This document shows positions 13,553 to 28,350 of a DNA stretch of 64,000 nt, one piece after another. A model generated the notes under the pieces. The model did not search any database and was not told the DNA's origin. It saw nothing but the letters and a program-made list of their open reading frames with translations. The position numbers and the translations under genes are program-made. The stretch is from Istiophorus platypterus (taxonomy: Eukaryota; Chordata; Actinopteri; Istiophoriformes; Istiophoridae), in assembly GCA_016859345.1 (NCBI GenBank), contig CM029126.1, forward strand, positions 16,503,527-16,567,526, given 5' to 3'. How positions within the stretch are numbered: the stretch's first letter is position 1; every line of letters starts with the position of its first letter.

Positions 13553-16500
13553 AAAATTCTTGAGCAAAAACCCCAGACATCCTTCAATCAGTGTTCACAA
13601 TAACATGCATCCTACATGAAACGTTTCCCTCCCTTTTCTTGTTCCATCTTTATGTGGAGGGTATCTCCATCAAAACATTTAACATTCTTCACACTATATC
13701 TATCAGACAGCAACAAACTCTGAATTAATTTATCTATATGCACGAGTTTCACTGGAAGTAACAGTGGTGGCTAGTAGCTCATCCAGTCCTATTCAACACT
13801 GAAAAACGGACTAACTTTTGGCACTCCTCTGCTGACATAAGCAGAAGAGATGGGGATAATTTTCTGAATGAAAGTAGGTAATTGTCCATCAGTGATTATA
13901 GAGAATGGCACAGAAATACCTTTTCTTCAATACAAAATGGTCTGTGGAAGTGCAAATGGGAGCATGCACTGTTATTCTATGAGATACGTAGAAAAGTCAG
14001 AGGCTTGCAAACTATGTTGAAAATCGCCTTTGTAAAGCCTATTTTCTAACTAATAGTAAAACCAACTATTGAGCTGTTGAGGCTCTGGTAGGAATTTATT
14101 GCTCTCATGAGTAGAGAGTAGAGAGAAATTGTGACATGTTAGTGGTACTTAGAATGTGCGAAGATTCAATGTCTAGCTCAAGGACAATGCAGCAGGTTTA
14201 AACATGGGTTCGAAACTTTTAATTCTAAGTTATAAATCTTATTACTGCAACATCACCTGAGAACCTTAATTGGTATTGCTACAAATTGGTATATTCTTAA
14301 AAACAAGGAACACAGTAGTGAGCTCAGCAAAACAATCAGGCCTGGAAGACCACTGAAGATAAGTGAAGTGGATGATCAAAGAATTCTTTCCTTGAAGAAG
14401 AAAAACCCATCACAGCATCAAGTCAGGTCAAGAACACTCTTGAGGAGGAAGATGTATCATTGTCAAAGTCTACAATCAGGAGACGCCTACATGAATGTAA
14501 ATAAAGAGGGTTTACCACAAGGTGCAAAACTTTCATCAAAGTATTAAAAATTATCTTTATATGTATAATTACTTTGGTTTGTCAAATTACTTCTAAGCCT
14601 CTGAAAATGAGGGACTATGTATGAAAATGGCTGTAATTCCTAAATAGTTAATTTGATATAATTGTTAAACCCCTTGAATTAAAGCTGAAAGTCTACACTT
14701 CAATCACATCTTGATTTATTCATTTAAAATCCATTGTGGTTGTGTACAGAGGCAAAATTACAAAAACCGTCCAGATACCTATGGACCTAACTGTGCATAT
14801 CTAATTAATTAAAGGAAATTGGTCCTGATTTAAATTGTATTAAATTTTATCCATATTAAGAATGTGATGAGTTTCAGAGAGTCCTTTAACAAATATACAA
14901 AAATACAACAACATGCATCTTGGAACTTAAAAAAACCTCAACAAAATAATTGACAAGTCAAAGATGGCAACTAAAGCAAGGCAGCTTTACATTACACACT
15001 GCATTAACACACAGTATCATGCACAACAACATAACACGCGAGTGGGGACTCTATAGTCTTAAAATGCAGCTATTTCTCTATAATCTACTTCTCTGCAGTG
15101 ATAAATTCATGATTATGTAGAAAGGTATGTACACACAGTTTGAGGATGAAACTGGTCTTACATTTTAAGTTAACATTTTTAGTATTGTGTATGTATTAAC
15201 TGTGTCTGTGTGTCTTTTCCACTGTGTGTTCTGTGCTTGTTACCAGCAGCCTTTCCTCCTGTTCCAGCCACCTCTGATCCTCTTCCATCTGCTGTTGTTG
15301 TATCATCAGCTGTTCCTCCATTAACAGGCACTGCTGGCCTACACACTGCTGCATGTCTACTGCCCTGTCCTACACACACACACACACACACAACACGCAC
15401 ACAGAAATACAAACAAACATGCAACAAAAGACAAAGAATAGCAACAGACATGCACACCGACACAGGGACACAAAAACAAAGTCACAGGCGCATACAGATG
15501 AAGAGAGACATGCACACAAGCAAACACAGGACATAGAGACAGGCAGACACATACACCAGACTGATGAGAGGCTTGACTGAGTAGACAGACACACACACAC
15601 ACTAAAAATAATGGGTGTCAATGGGCCACTGACTTGTACTATTTTAATATTTGGATAGATAAGTAAATCTGTGGACCGGACTCGTTATGCAAGTGTTTGA
15701 TTTATTTATTTATTTTTTATTACAATACTTCCTGACAGAATGGTCAGTCTCTTAAAGCTGCCAGGCAACAAATGCAATCCTTGCAGGATGGCATATTATG
15801 CCCAACAGTCCCAAAGAAAATTTATATACAGAAAGTAAAAGCGACTTAAATTATATTTAACCACTGGAGCTGGACTTGCAGATTCAAGGTTTTGAGGCAT
15901 TTAAGTCATAGAAAAGAACTGTCTGAGGATTTTTTTTTTATTATTTTGAGCATCTGTGAATATGATATAAGTATAAATGGATTGTGAGCTAGATGAGTCT
16001 GTCACATATTGGGAGCATTAGCTCTGGGTCTGTTTTAGTTGACTATCTAGTCATGCTATACCTGTGTATTTGTGCTTGTGTGTGTACCAGTATAAAGTTA
16101 GTCTCCTACCTCCATTGCAGAGCCCCATAGCGCCATGTCCTGTCCATGAGGCTGGGGAAGGTGCTGTGCGTGTGAGTGTGAGTGGACGTGGTGGCGGGGG
16201 TGTGTGTGCGCGTGGTGTGTGTCCAGCATTGCCGCCTGTGGGGGGTACAGGGCGCTGGGCACAGAGGGGAGGGTGTGCGGGCCAGGGTATGCTGCCATCT
16301 GACACAGGGAGACAGAGGAGACAGAGGACAGAGCCAAAGACAGAAACCAATGTTATTCTTTTATCAGTTCTCTTTGAGTTCTTTTTGTTTTGAATACTGC
16401 AACTCAGAACACTTTGGCTTTAATTAGATCACAATTTAAATTTTGTAATTATATAACAATGCAACAGTAGCCTGAGAGCTGTGGAGTCGACCTACATACC

Positions 16501-19500
16501 TGGTAGTGTCCAGGATGCTGGGGACTGGGGTAAAAACCGTCACTTGAGCGAGGACTTGGATAGCCTGGTCTACTTGGCTACAGACAGAGACAGACAGAAT
16601 ATGAGTAAAAAGAGAGAGAGAGCGAGAGAGAGAGAGAGAAGGATAGATAGAAAAAGGATAAAGCAAAAGAGAGGAAGAGATATAGAAATAGAGATACAGA
16701 GAGGGAAACCAAATATTAAATGTTGTTCATCATCTTTTTCACACTAAACAGTGGAAGACAGGATGCCTGGTCATTCAGACAATCAACACACAAATCTCCA
16801 GGAGCTGTTTGTGTGGCTGGGTTAGCTGTCTATCAAAAAAGGGAACACCCACTGGGCTGCAAGTCCAGCAAGCTGTTAGTTGAATTGACGTGAACTACTG
16901 TCCCTATGTTACAAACATCAACATCCATGGATTACCGGTACAAACTATGTTATAATCCTGGACTACTGATCACTGGGAAATCTGGTTAGATGTGATGCAG
17001 GTGGGTCAATAGTGTGTTATGGTTGCATGTTCACCAAAGACCCCTTTTTTAAGTGTAATCTTTTCTTTTCTTTTGTTTAAATGTACTGCCGTTGACTAGG
17101 CTGAATATTTGCAATCAACATAATAAATGGGGTTTCTCTTGCTTTGAGGCATTTTTAATGCAGGACAATGTAATGCAAGCTTCTGCTGAATGTTGTTGGC
17201 CAAAGGAAGGTTTAGTAGAGGAGAGTGGGTCTGATACTCAATTGCTCTCTATTCTTCTCCATTCAACACTTGCACCTAAAAACAGAAGTCCTTGGTGAAA
17301 CCACAGCCTCGTTTCCTCTGTTGGTTTCTGGTGATATGTTTAGATGAAGCTGTTAATATCTGATTAACAGTTTCCGCTCGTAGAATGACTGGAGACATTT
17401 TTCTTGGTGATTTAAACTGCTCTATCACAGAGCTGGTGTCTATGCCAATATTACTGTGACCTCTACCTTCCACAGTGTCTCATGGTAGCTTTCTCTGGAC
17501 CACACCTCCGACAGCAAGACAAACATACAGACGAACAAGGAGGGAGATAGATAGCAAAGGAGAGAAGGAGACAAGGAAAGAAGAACAGAAACAACGAGGA
17601 AGGGAAGGACAAAGAGAAGCAGACAAGAAAAAGAAACTGAAGACAAGACAAAAGGAAGCTTCAAACTTTCAGACCTGAGTCAGACCACCAGACAGAAACA
17701 CAGCATGTTTGAGGACATGCTCAGACACGGAAGGACACATGGTTCCTTCTCAAAAAAAATTTTTAAAAAATGATATCTTAAAAGTTTTAGTCTGCCCAAG
17801 ATTCAAAGTCCTGTCCTTGTCAATCCTTGTAGAGCAAGGCTTCCCTGGGAATACCCAGTTTAATAATAGATAGATAAACACAGGGTAAGACAACATACAG
17901 ACTGGAGGTTAAACGGACTGAAACACCAGGACAAGACATGAAAGGGATTTCTATATGGAGACTTTTGGATGAATATTTGATCGTAAAAATTAATGACTGA
18001 ATAAAATAGATAAAAAAATAAATTCCTAGTTCAGTACCAGCTCGCCGCTTACAGGCAAAACAAGTAATGCAGCAAAGTTTATACCTCTAGATGTGCCAAT
18101 GCACACCATCTACTGGCAAGGAAAATAGGCTGATACAATTTCGACATTTGTGCTACCATGACTTTTACAGCTGCATCTTCTGTTTGAGGTCACCCTTTGT
18201 GATACTGCGACAACCTAGTTCCATGAGGTAATGATAAAAAATGTATGGCTGTATGTTCTTAACCAAACATTCTCAAGCCTCAGCTATGTGGCCAGAATAA
18301 ACTGCTGGTTTTTAAATGTGTCATTACCTTTAACATTAAACTGACTGTATGAATTAAAAATGCAGAGATTTTGGGGCGGCCCAGGTTTAAAATTAACCTG
18401 CTGTTGTCAGGCACATACTCCTGTAACTAACATGTAGTCCCATGGCATAACACCATGAAGAATTTTAGGAATGTTTAGTGGCACAGAGTTATTACGATTT
18501 TCTTTTTACTACATGTATCACTCTGAGGCCCAATAGATCGACTCCCACACGAATGTATCTATCACCATAATTAGGGTCACAATTCTCATACAGCTCTGTA
18601 ACAGGGACATGTCACAGTGACTTGTAAGAGGAATGGAGTTTCGGCTATTGCTGGAATTTAACTTGTGACCTGTCTTCCAGCTGTCATACAAAACTAAACT
18701 GTATTTTTCTCAAGTTTCAGTCCCTCATTTCTCACTGATGTCAAACTTAACTCTAATTGTCACAGTATTTCTTATTTTTACAGGACATCATGCACTCCCA
18801 AGGTAGGGTGCTGCTACAGCCCCAGGGGAAGACTGATGAACTTTCACCCCAAAACAGAGTCACCTGCAAAAACAAGCTTATGTGTAGTACTACTGGCTAG
18901 CCCCAAACAGCTAGGTCAAGGTTACAGAGAGCTAGCTCTGTATAAACAGGCTTAAGTAGAGAGGGACCTTTTAGCTATGTCTTTATGTATTTATAGCAAC
19001 TGTCTCAAACACCAGCTTTGCACATTCTTACAAGTCTCAGTTATATATGCAGTAAATAAAAATGGCGGAATTCAGGACAAAATGCAGATTCATAGCAATA
19101 TAGTGAATTATACTAAATGTTGCAGTAGTTGAAAGTCTTTCCTCTTGGACAGATATGACATGCAAAACTAGTCAGCCTTAGTTCTGGACTTTGGTTCCAC
19201 CTAGTTTAAATTTTTTTTTTTTTTCAACATCCATCTTGAACTCATTCCTCTATTTGTCAGATCTGTGACTATTTGCTTTTTCTGGCATATCCAGGTAATA
19301 CTGTATTTAAGCTCCATGTGTGTGAATTAAGTCATCAGACACCCTTGACAGGCTAGAAATAGTGCGATAATTTAAGGACACATCAAAACGATGCCTGACA
19401 CAGGAAAACACAAATATATGTAGCTTCTTTCAATCATGACAGAGAACATTTTAACAGCATGATCTTCAGGTCCTACTCAGTTATATAACTGATGACTCAA

Positions 19501-22500
19501 AGTTTGGATTGCATTTAGTCAAAGATGGTGAAAAATGAAAAAAAAAGGTTGCAACATTTTTTTTGAGTGCATTGAGCCTTGCATTGTGTATTGAGCCAAA
19601 AATAGACGAATATATTCCTTCTTCAATATGTTTTTTCTTTTTCAAGAGGCTAATTAAGCCCCACTGTGTTAATTTTAACATTGGCTGTAATGGCAGACAG
19701 AGACAAGGAAAGAAGAACAGAAACAACGAGGAAGGGAAGGACAAAGAGAAGCAGACAAGAAAAAGAAACTGAAGACAAGACAAAAGGAAGCTTCAAACTT
19801 TCAGACCTGAGTCAGACCACCAGACAGAAACACAGCATGTTTGAGGACATGCTCAGACACGGAAGGACACATGGTTCCTTCTCAAAAAAATTTTTAAAAA
19901 ATGATATCTTAAAAGTTTTAGTCTGCCCAAGATTCAAAGTCCTGTCCTTGTCAATCCTTGTAGAGCAAGGCTTCCCTGGGAATACCCAGTTTAATAATAG
20001 ATAGATAAACACAGGGTAAGACAACATACAGACTGGAGGTTAAACGGACTGAAACACCAGGACAAGACATGAAAGGGATTTCTATATGGAGACTTTTGGA
20101 TGAATATTTGATCGTAAAAATTAATGACTGAATAAAATAGATAAAAAAATAAATTCCTAGTTCAGTACCAGCTCGCCGCTTACAGGCAAAACAAGTAATG
20201 CAGCAAAGTTTATACCTCTAGATGTGCCAATGCACACCATCTACTGGCAAGGAAAATAGGCTGATACAATTTCGACATTTGTGCTACCATGACTTTTACA
20301 GCTGCATCTTCTGTTTGAGGTCACCCTTTGTGATACTGCGACAACCTAGTTCCATGAGGTAATGATAAAAAATGTATGGCTGTATGTTCTTAACCAAACA
20401 TTCTCAAGCCTCAGCTATGTGGCCAGAATAAACTGCTGGTTTTAAATGTGTCATTACCTTTAACATTAAACTGACTGTATGAATTAAAAATGCAGAGATT
20501 TTGGGGCGCCCAGGTTTAAAATTAACCTGCTGTTGTCAGGCACATACTCCTGTAACTAACATGTAGTCCCATGGCATAACACCATGAAGAATTTTAGGAA
20601 TGTTTAGTGGCACAGAGTTATTACGATTTTTCTTTTACTACATGTATCACTCTGAGGCCCAATAGATCGACTCCCACGAATGTATCTATCACCATAATTA
20701 GGGTCACAATTCTCATACAGCTCTGTAACAGGGACATGTCACAGTGACTTGTAAGAGGAATGGAGTTTCGGCTATTGCTGGAATTTAACTTGTGACCTGT
20801 CTTCCAGCTGTCATACAAAACTAAACTGTATTTTTCTCAAGTTTCAGTCCCTCATTTCTCACTGATGTCAAACTTAACTCTAATTGTCACAGTATTTCTT
20901 ATTTTTACAGGACATCATGCACTCCCAAGGTAGGGTGCTGCTACAGCCCCAGGGGAAGACTGATGAACTTTCACCCCAAAACAGAGTCACCTGCAAAAAC
21001 AAGCTTATGTGTAGTACTACTGGCTAGCCCCAAACAGCTAGGTCAAGGTTACAGAGAGCTAGCTCTGTATAAACAGGCTTAAGTAGAGAGGGACCTTTTA
21101 GCTATGTCTTTATGTATTTATAGCAACTGTCTCAAACACCAGCTTTGCACATTCTTACAAGTCTCAGTTATATATGCAGTAAATAAAAATGGCGGAATTC
21201 AGGACAAAATGCAGATTCATAGCAATATAGTGAATTATACTAAATGTTGCAGTAGTTGAAAGTCTTTCCTCTTGGACAGATATGACATGCAAAACTAGTC
21301 AGCCTTAGTTCTGGACTTTGGTTCCACCTAGTTTAAATTTTTTTTTTTTTTCAACATCCATCTTGAACTCATTCCTCTATTTGTCAGATCTGTGACTATT
21401 TGCTTTTTCTGGCATATCCAGGTAATACTGTATTTAAGCTCCATGTGTGTGAATTAAGTCATCAGACACCCTTGACAGGCTAGAAATAGTGCGATAATTT
21501 AAGGACACATCAAAACGATGCCTGACACAGGAAAACACAAATATATGTAGCTTCTTTCAATCATGACAGAGAACATTTTAACAGCATGATCTTCAGGTCC
21601 TACTCAGTTATATAACTGATGACTCAAAGTTTGGATTGCATTTAGTCAAAGATGGTGAAAAATGAAAAAAAAGGTTGCAACATTTTTTTTTGAGTGCATT
21701 GAGCCTTGCATTGTGTATTGAGCCAAAAAATAGACGAATATATTCCTTCTTCAATATGTTTTTCTTTTTCAAGAGGCTAATTAAGCCCCACTGTGTTAAT
21801 TTTAACATTGGCTGTAATGTGGCAGACAGAGACAAAGAAAAGGGGTGTGGGCAAAAACCAGTATCATGAATGCAGTAACCAGCCAAATATTCAATAAAAA
21901 CTTAACCTAAGTCAATGAAAATAAAACTTTTAAGTTGAACAGAACTGAAAATGTTCAGCTAGAGTTGGAAAAGTTCTGGTTGTTTTCACAGGACCAATAT
22001 TTCTGTCTGTGCTTGTGCCCCTGGTTTGAAGTGGGTGGGATGGGATGACAATTGTTGCATTGTTTGCAGACGTGGCCATGGTCTGTCCATCAAATCAGAT
22101 AGAACCACACCCACACAGTCCTGATGAATCTGATAATACCTAAGGATGTTTTTTCCCAACTTAACCTCTGACTGTTGCTTAATTCGTTTAACATTGAACG
22201 TTTAACATTGTCAAGAAAGATCTCAATTTGAAATGAAGTTATCAGGGGCTATAAGGAAAAAAAAAAGCTTCAAATACTGTCTTGATTCTGCAGCCATTAG
22301 GTTACTGGATGGCATATTTTTTTAAATATCACCATAATTTGCCTAATGCAGACAGCATGAGGACAAAATGAAATATTTCAGGCAGAAATCTTTTCATTGA
22401 CAAAACTGAAAATCAACAATCATATAAGAATCATATAGAAATTTATCTATCTCCAGTAGCCTCAATAGATAATAGTTAGATATGATCCTTTTTTTGTGCC

Positions 22501-25500
22501 GGAGGCCTAATTGACCTCGTCTGGATGTGCAAATATTTGAATCTGGATTTTCTTTTTAATCTCTCAAGACAATTATCAAAGCTCTAAAACCAAGAATGTT
22601 GCAACTTTCTTTGATACAGACACAGGTTTGTTTTAGTTATTAAAAAAAGCTATAATGCAGTGTGATAGTACACCACCTGCCTTGAAGGGTCTGGACATGG
22701 GTCTTTCAGAGTAGGGGATAACAAATGGCGTATAGGTAGTTACATGGATGTTTGGTAATCGACTGGGTTGATGAAAGTTGGTGAAAGGCAGGGTATCGGC
22801 ATTGAGGGGAGCAGGAGAGACCAGCGGGAGCATCCCACATGACTGCACCACAGGGTGTAGGATCTGGGCTTCAGAGTCAGGTTTGTGTGGGATACTGGGA
22901 TTAGTTTGGAAGTCAAGGTGAAACCTGGGCAACAACGGGATTTTATGATTAGAATTTGAATTGGGTAGGGTGCTTTGGAGGGTATGTGGAAAAACATTTT
23001 TGATCCTGCTGAGCAGAGAGTTAATGTCAGGACTGGATTGGGAAAGGAGCGGAGAGCAGTGCCTGGAATGGGAGTGGCAGTTGTTTGACATTGGCGGGGA
23101 TGAACAGAGCAGAAGACCATTAGTGGGGGGATTTATCTTGTGAGGGCAGCTGCCGTCAGACATGCTGTCTGAATTTGTGTGAGGAGGAGAAAAGTGGTTA
23201 TTGCCTAAATGTAGGGACAAGCCTGGACAAGCTTTGGATTTGAAATTCAATGTAGTGCGGCATGGAGAGAAAGAGTGATCATAGTAAGCGCTGTTTTGAA
23301 GAGGAGGTGATTGATGTTGAGGGCTGGGAGGAGAGGAAAAGGGATGGGGAAACTGCACAGAAGATGAGTAGAGTGGAAAGGTGGGTAGGTGAGGGGAGGT
23401 GCAGGTAGATGAAGGATGAGTTTTTCTGAGGCAAAGGGGAGGCTGAGTGGCAAAGTGCTGGATTTGATGGCAATGGTGGTGAGGAGAAGGAGTGGAAAGG
23501 TAATCCAGACTGAAGGTGGGCTGCAGGGAGGGATGATGGCTGGGCTGCAAACAGAAAAACAAAGGTAGAGAGGAGGCAAATGGAAATAAAAGAGGTATCA
23601 TAGAGGACAGAGACACCTAGTAGATAGGTGAGAGATACCAAGATGAGCTGGAGTACAGAGAGAAATATGCAAGACTGTAACCAAGGCCATACAGTGAATG
23701 AGTGACTGAGAGGCATAAAATGTTATTGAACCACCAGTGAATAGTCTGTTACTTCCCTCAACAAGCTTTTAATTTATTTTGTTGCCAAACTGAATTAAAC
23801 AAATGCAACATTCATTTATATATTGATGGCAAATTTACTTTCGGGCATGGGCATCTGCATCACTGAAAGCTTGAAATGCCCCAAATCTCTTAATCTCACT
23901 CACTCTGTTCCATGACATATGGCTTTAGCTGTAACCAAAAGAAGCAGGTAACAGATGCTAACAGCAGGGGCATGGGGGCAGTGATTGAGGGTGAAGCAGC
24001 CAGCAGATGGGACAACATGCTGTGAGCTGTGGGATAGTGCTAGTGGAGAAGGAGGTGGGGGAGGGGTTTATGGTCTTTCAAAAAGAACAATTAAAGAAGT
24101 AATGCCATATTTGTAAAAGGTAATCAATTGGGTGATGCCTAAAAATGCCAGCACAAAGGCTTTTCATGAACAAAAATAGAATACATTTATAAGATGTGCA
24201 AAAGCTGACATAAGGGTCACATGATTAGACCAAAACATTCGTCTCCTTGTCACATTTTTCATCAGAACATTCTCTTTTTGGTTTGAGGGCCAATTTCACA
24301 TGATATGGGACTTAGCTACATCCACCTGACACTAATCCTCAAACATTAAGAGCTCAAACCCTTTTAGATTCATTCTACCTTGATTATCATAGTGAGAAAA
24401 CCCCACTTGACAATTGACTTCAGCAAAAATTAATATAAGCATTTCGCCAGGAATCTGTAGAATCATTTTAAATCCTTAAACTCAGTGGTGGCCGCTTGGA
24501 ATCATGTGTAATGCAGAAAATTAGACAAAGAAAAATATATCACTAACTCCACATTAAACCAAACCAGAGGCTGCGATCTTTAACTAAAGAGTGCATGTGA
24601 CTTGCGATGATCAGGGAGTCTCACTGCAAACACTTCACTAGGATAAAACATATACACACATACAGACTCACACGAACTCATGTGATCTATGCCTTACCTT
24701 TGGTGGTGCTTCATCAGATCCTCCAGAGTCCCAAGAAACAGTGACCTGTCTCCTCATCTCCATCCTGTTCCGCTCTTTCTGTTGGACCTTCTCCTCTTCT
24801 AATATAGTGCTGCAAACACAGAAAAAGAAATGCTACTACTATATTTGTTTATTTCTGGTGAACTTTTGTAATTCAGTGCTGTAAAGAGGCAAAAAGAAAG
24901 CTCATAGTTGATAAATAAGTAGGGCTCTGTCACAATCTCTAGTACAAAGGCAAAAATGAACACATTGCATTTAATGTTTTAGACTGCTATTATTATACAC
25001 AGCAACATGGTATAGCATTTGCTGGAATGTTGTTAGGCCAGGTATAAAATTTATACAGATGGAAATGAACCAACTGGATGAGAATGATTTCTATCCTATC
25101 CTGATATTAGAACAGGTGTGAAATGTCCCACAGTGTCGTTTAGATCCATATACAAGTGTGAAGACAGACAAAATAGAGAATTCGTTTTATGACATAATGT
25201 AAAGACATTATAACGTCACTTCCATCTTGTCCATCATTTTTATATCTTTTACCTCCTGATGAAAAGTCACTGAAAAACCCATAAACATCGTTATATCTGT
25301 CAAAGTTCCATTATTCCACAAACTCATGCACACACAGCAGTCATTGCACACTGTTTGCACAGAGAGTCAAAACACTACTACAGTCAAAAGAAAAAGAAAT
25401 TCCATCTATTACTCATTCTTTTACTACTACAAGAGCCCATCCCTAAACACTCATAATTCCGAGCAATGTTCTGTGTGCCAATACTGCCAGCCACGATAAT

Positions 25501-28316
25501 AAAAACAATTCAACAGTTGTGTCGACAGTTCTGACTTCATGATATATTAACTGTAACTACTGCTATCATCTCTTTACAGCTGAAAACTGTTATGGCAACT
25601 AAAGCAGTAAATTTTGGGTAATATTGCTTAAGAAATGAACAAATTAATAAATCTAATCACTTGGAAACTAAGCAATAGCCAATACCGCAAACCAAGCATT
25701 TTTAAGGGCTAATGTGGCCAAAGATACCACACTAGATTTACCCTCTAAAATTACTGACCTGTCCGCTGGGAAATCGGCAGCTAAACCAAACCCAGATTCC
25801 CAGGGGAAAGAGCTTCTGCTGAAGAGGTGATGGTTCCACAAAACTGAAAACTGGATGGTTCACCAGTTCAATACATACACAAACACAAACACTCTCAACA
25901 TAGTCACACACTCTTTCTGCTCTCCTTTCCTCAACGAGGGTGAGCGCTATTTCGAGTAACATCATTAACGCCCTGTTCTGTTGTCTCCTGCCGTGTTTGT
26001 CTGTGTGTGTGTTTGTGTCCTTGCACCTGTTCAGGGCTGTTGCCTGTCAGGTTTAACCCTTCTTTTTCCATCACAACACACATTCATACAACAATATCAG
26101 TACTGAAATAGCATTGTTCTACTAAAATCAACTATGTAATATTAAAAATTCAAATGAATCAATTTCACTTAATTTGTTTTTTTAATATTTGTATGCGTCG
26201 TTAACTTTTGCCGTTTCGACTTAAACTTTTAAATTTTCTTCATGAATTTGTCTGTTTCAATTTAGTTTTTATATTTTTCAGATACTTGTATATCTTATGT
26301 GTGAATTGCTCAATGTAAAAATCACTGGGAGCTATTGGTAGCATCTGGTTTATGTTCATACTGATATAAGCTGTCTGGACAAACACTGTACATTAAAAGC
26401 AGACCCAATCTATTATTTTTTACTTAATACTGCCAGCAGTGATGATAAAAAGTCATAAGGATTATATAATCAGTTTGAAGCTTAATTTATTCTTGCTTTT
26501 TAGATTAGAGACTCAATTTGCACTTTCATTTTTGCTCATTAAAGTTTTCCTGTGCATCGTTCAGACCTATGAAACAAATCCTTGTAACGTGTTTCTTCTT
26601 CAGGAAATGGTTTTATACTAAACTGTAATGATCTTATGAATCTTAGTGTTTTAGCCACATAACTGCATGGTAACTTTGTACCCCTTGTTTTTTTACTTAA
26701 TTTCTATTCAAAACGCCAAGTAATTACAAATGGAACCAGTCTTAAATGCATCTGCAAACCTTGCCTCGTGCTTTGATTTGCAGTAAATCACATCATGTAT
26801 GTGATGTGATGATGATAACATCAGCACCTGGCAACATCAACATTGACTGTCTCCTCCCCCACCTACACCACATCCCCACCTGGAATAACAAGGCCTTTTT
26901 AGTTTATTTACTCAGGCTGGGCTGACTACACCATCTTGGACTTTTCAGCAATGCGCTACTTCACGCTCATGTAGTTGTCACCGGTTAGCTGCCTGGTAAA
27001 CCTGCTACTGATGACCACTGAGCAGTGCATTGAGATTTGCAAAAGGCATTACTCATTACCAGAAGATGAGCTATTATACCACATGGACAAATTGCTCAGG
27101 TGATCGGACTGAGGATAGTGCAAAATTTGTTCCCTGATTCAAAAATCATCAATAAAGAACTAAGAAAAGTTTCTGCCTTTTGAAAAAATGGGACATAAAA
27201 TAATTTAATAATTTGTTAACTGATGTACATTTAATTATGAACAATTTTCTGCAAGTCATAAACAATATACAGGAGTCTCTACAGCGTGTTTAAAAGATGC
27301 CGCTGAAGTACTGACTTCACATTTTATGTTAAGAGCACTTCTAATCAAAAGGAAGCTGGACTGCTTTAAATGAGACTGGAAATAATGGCGGCAAGCATCC
27401 ACCCTGCTTTGGTGCTCTTGAGCTTGGCATGTGCCAACCTGTACTCCAGCATAGACCTCAGACTTGTTAGAGGATGAATGAATCTCTCTTTCCGTATCCC
27501 AGCACTGTAGCAAGGAAACATTGTCAATGTAAACAAAAAACTTTAGCTTTTAAAGTTTCCCAGTTCATTTATCTCACTATGACTGCTGAACCCTCATATT
27601 AATAACTGATGCATCTTACATATGGGTATGTAATTATTTTTTTCAAGACAGACCTCATAAAATGAAAACATCCCTCAAGGAGGACATTTAAAGAGAAAAA
27701 AAAAATTGGGATCAGTAAAGAAAAGGCATACAAAAAAACTGAAAATTTTTTTAAGAGACAAAATGGCTGCCCCAAAACAGTTTTGGAGCAAACCCACAGT
27801 TACTGTAGCATCCACTGAATGCAGCACACTTGCACACATAAACACAGCTGGAGTTGTTTAAAAGGGAAATAAACGTTTCACTCTACCGTATGCTGATACC
27901 ACAGCATTCAGAAAACCCATACGAGACAGAAGAGACCATACGTTACCTTTGGAAAAGGCCTGTCCGATGGCACCAGAGTATTTCCAATCAAGCCCTTTTA
28001 AAAGAGTATCTTTGCTATTAAAATAATGATGGTGCCAGCAGCACTCAGAACTGATGCGCTACTGAAGGTCAACATGACTAACAGTGACACTAAAGAGATA
28101 AAATCTACTTCTCCTGGTGGGATAACAAAAACACGGGCTCTTGCATCTGAACAATAGCCCACTAGACTTCACGAACTTTGGTACATCACCACACAGACTT
28201 TACTATCAGGACAACAAGGTCTGAGAATCAGAAACAAGCTTTGACTGTGGGAGGACAGAGCTACACTGGTTCTGCTTGCCTTTTTCTTTCCTAATTTCAA
28301 TCTCTCTGTCTATTCT

Positions 28317-28350
<34 letters not shown>

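Noticed and set aside
13324..13603. Overlapping frames with long Thr-His or Cys-Val runs
   Set aside because: They are translations of the CT/CA microsatellite.
15357..15621. Cys/Val-rich minus-strand frames beside ptk2 exon 24
   Set aside because: They arise from the TG-rich acceptor region and not from the FAK frame.
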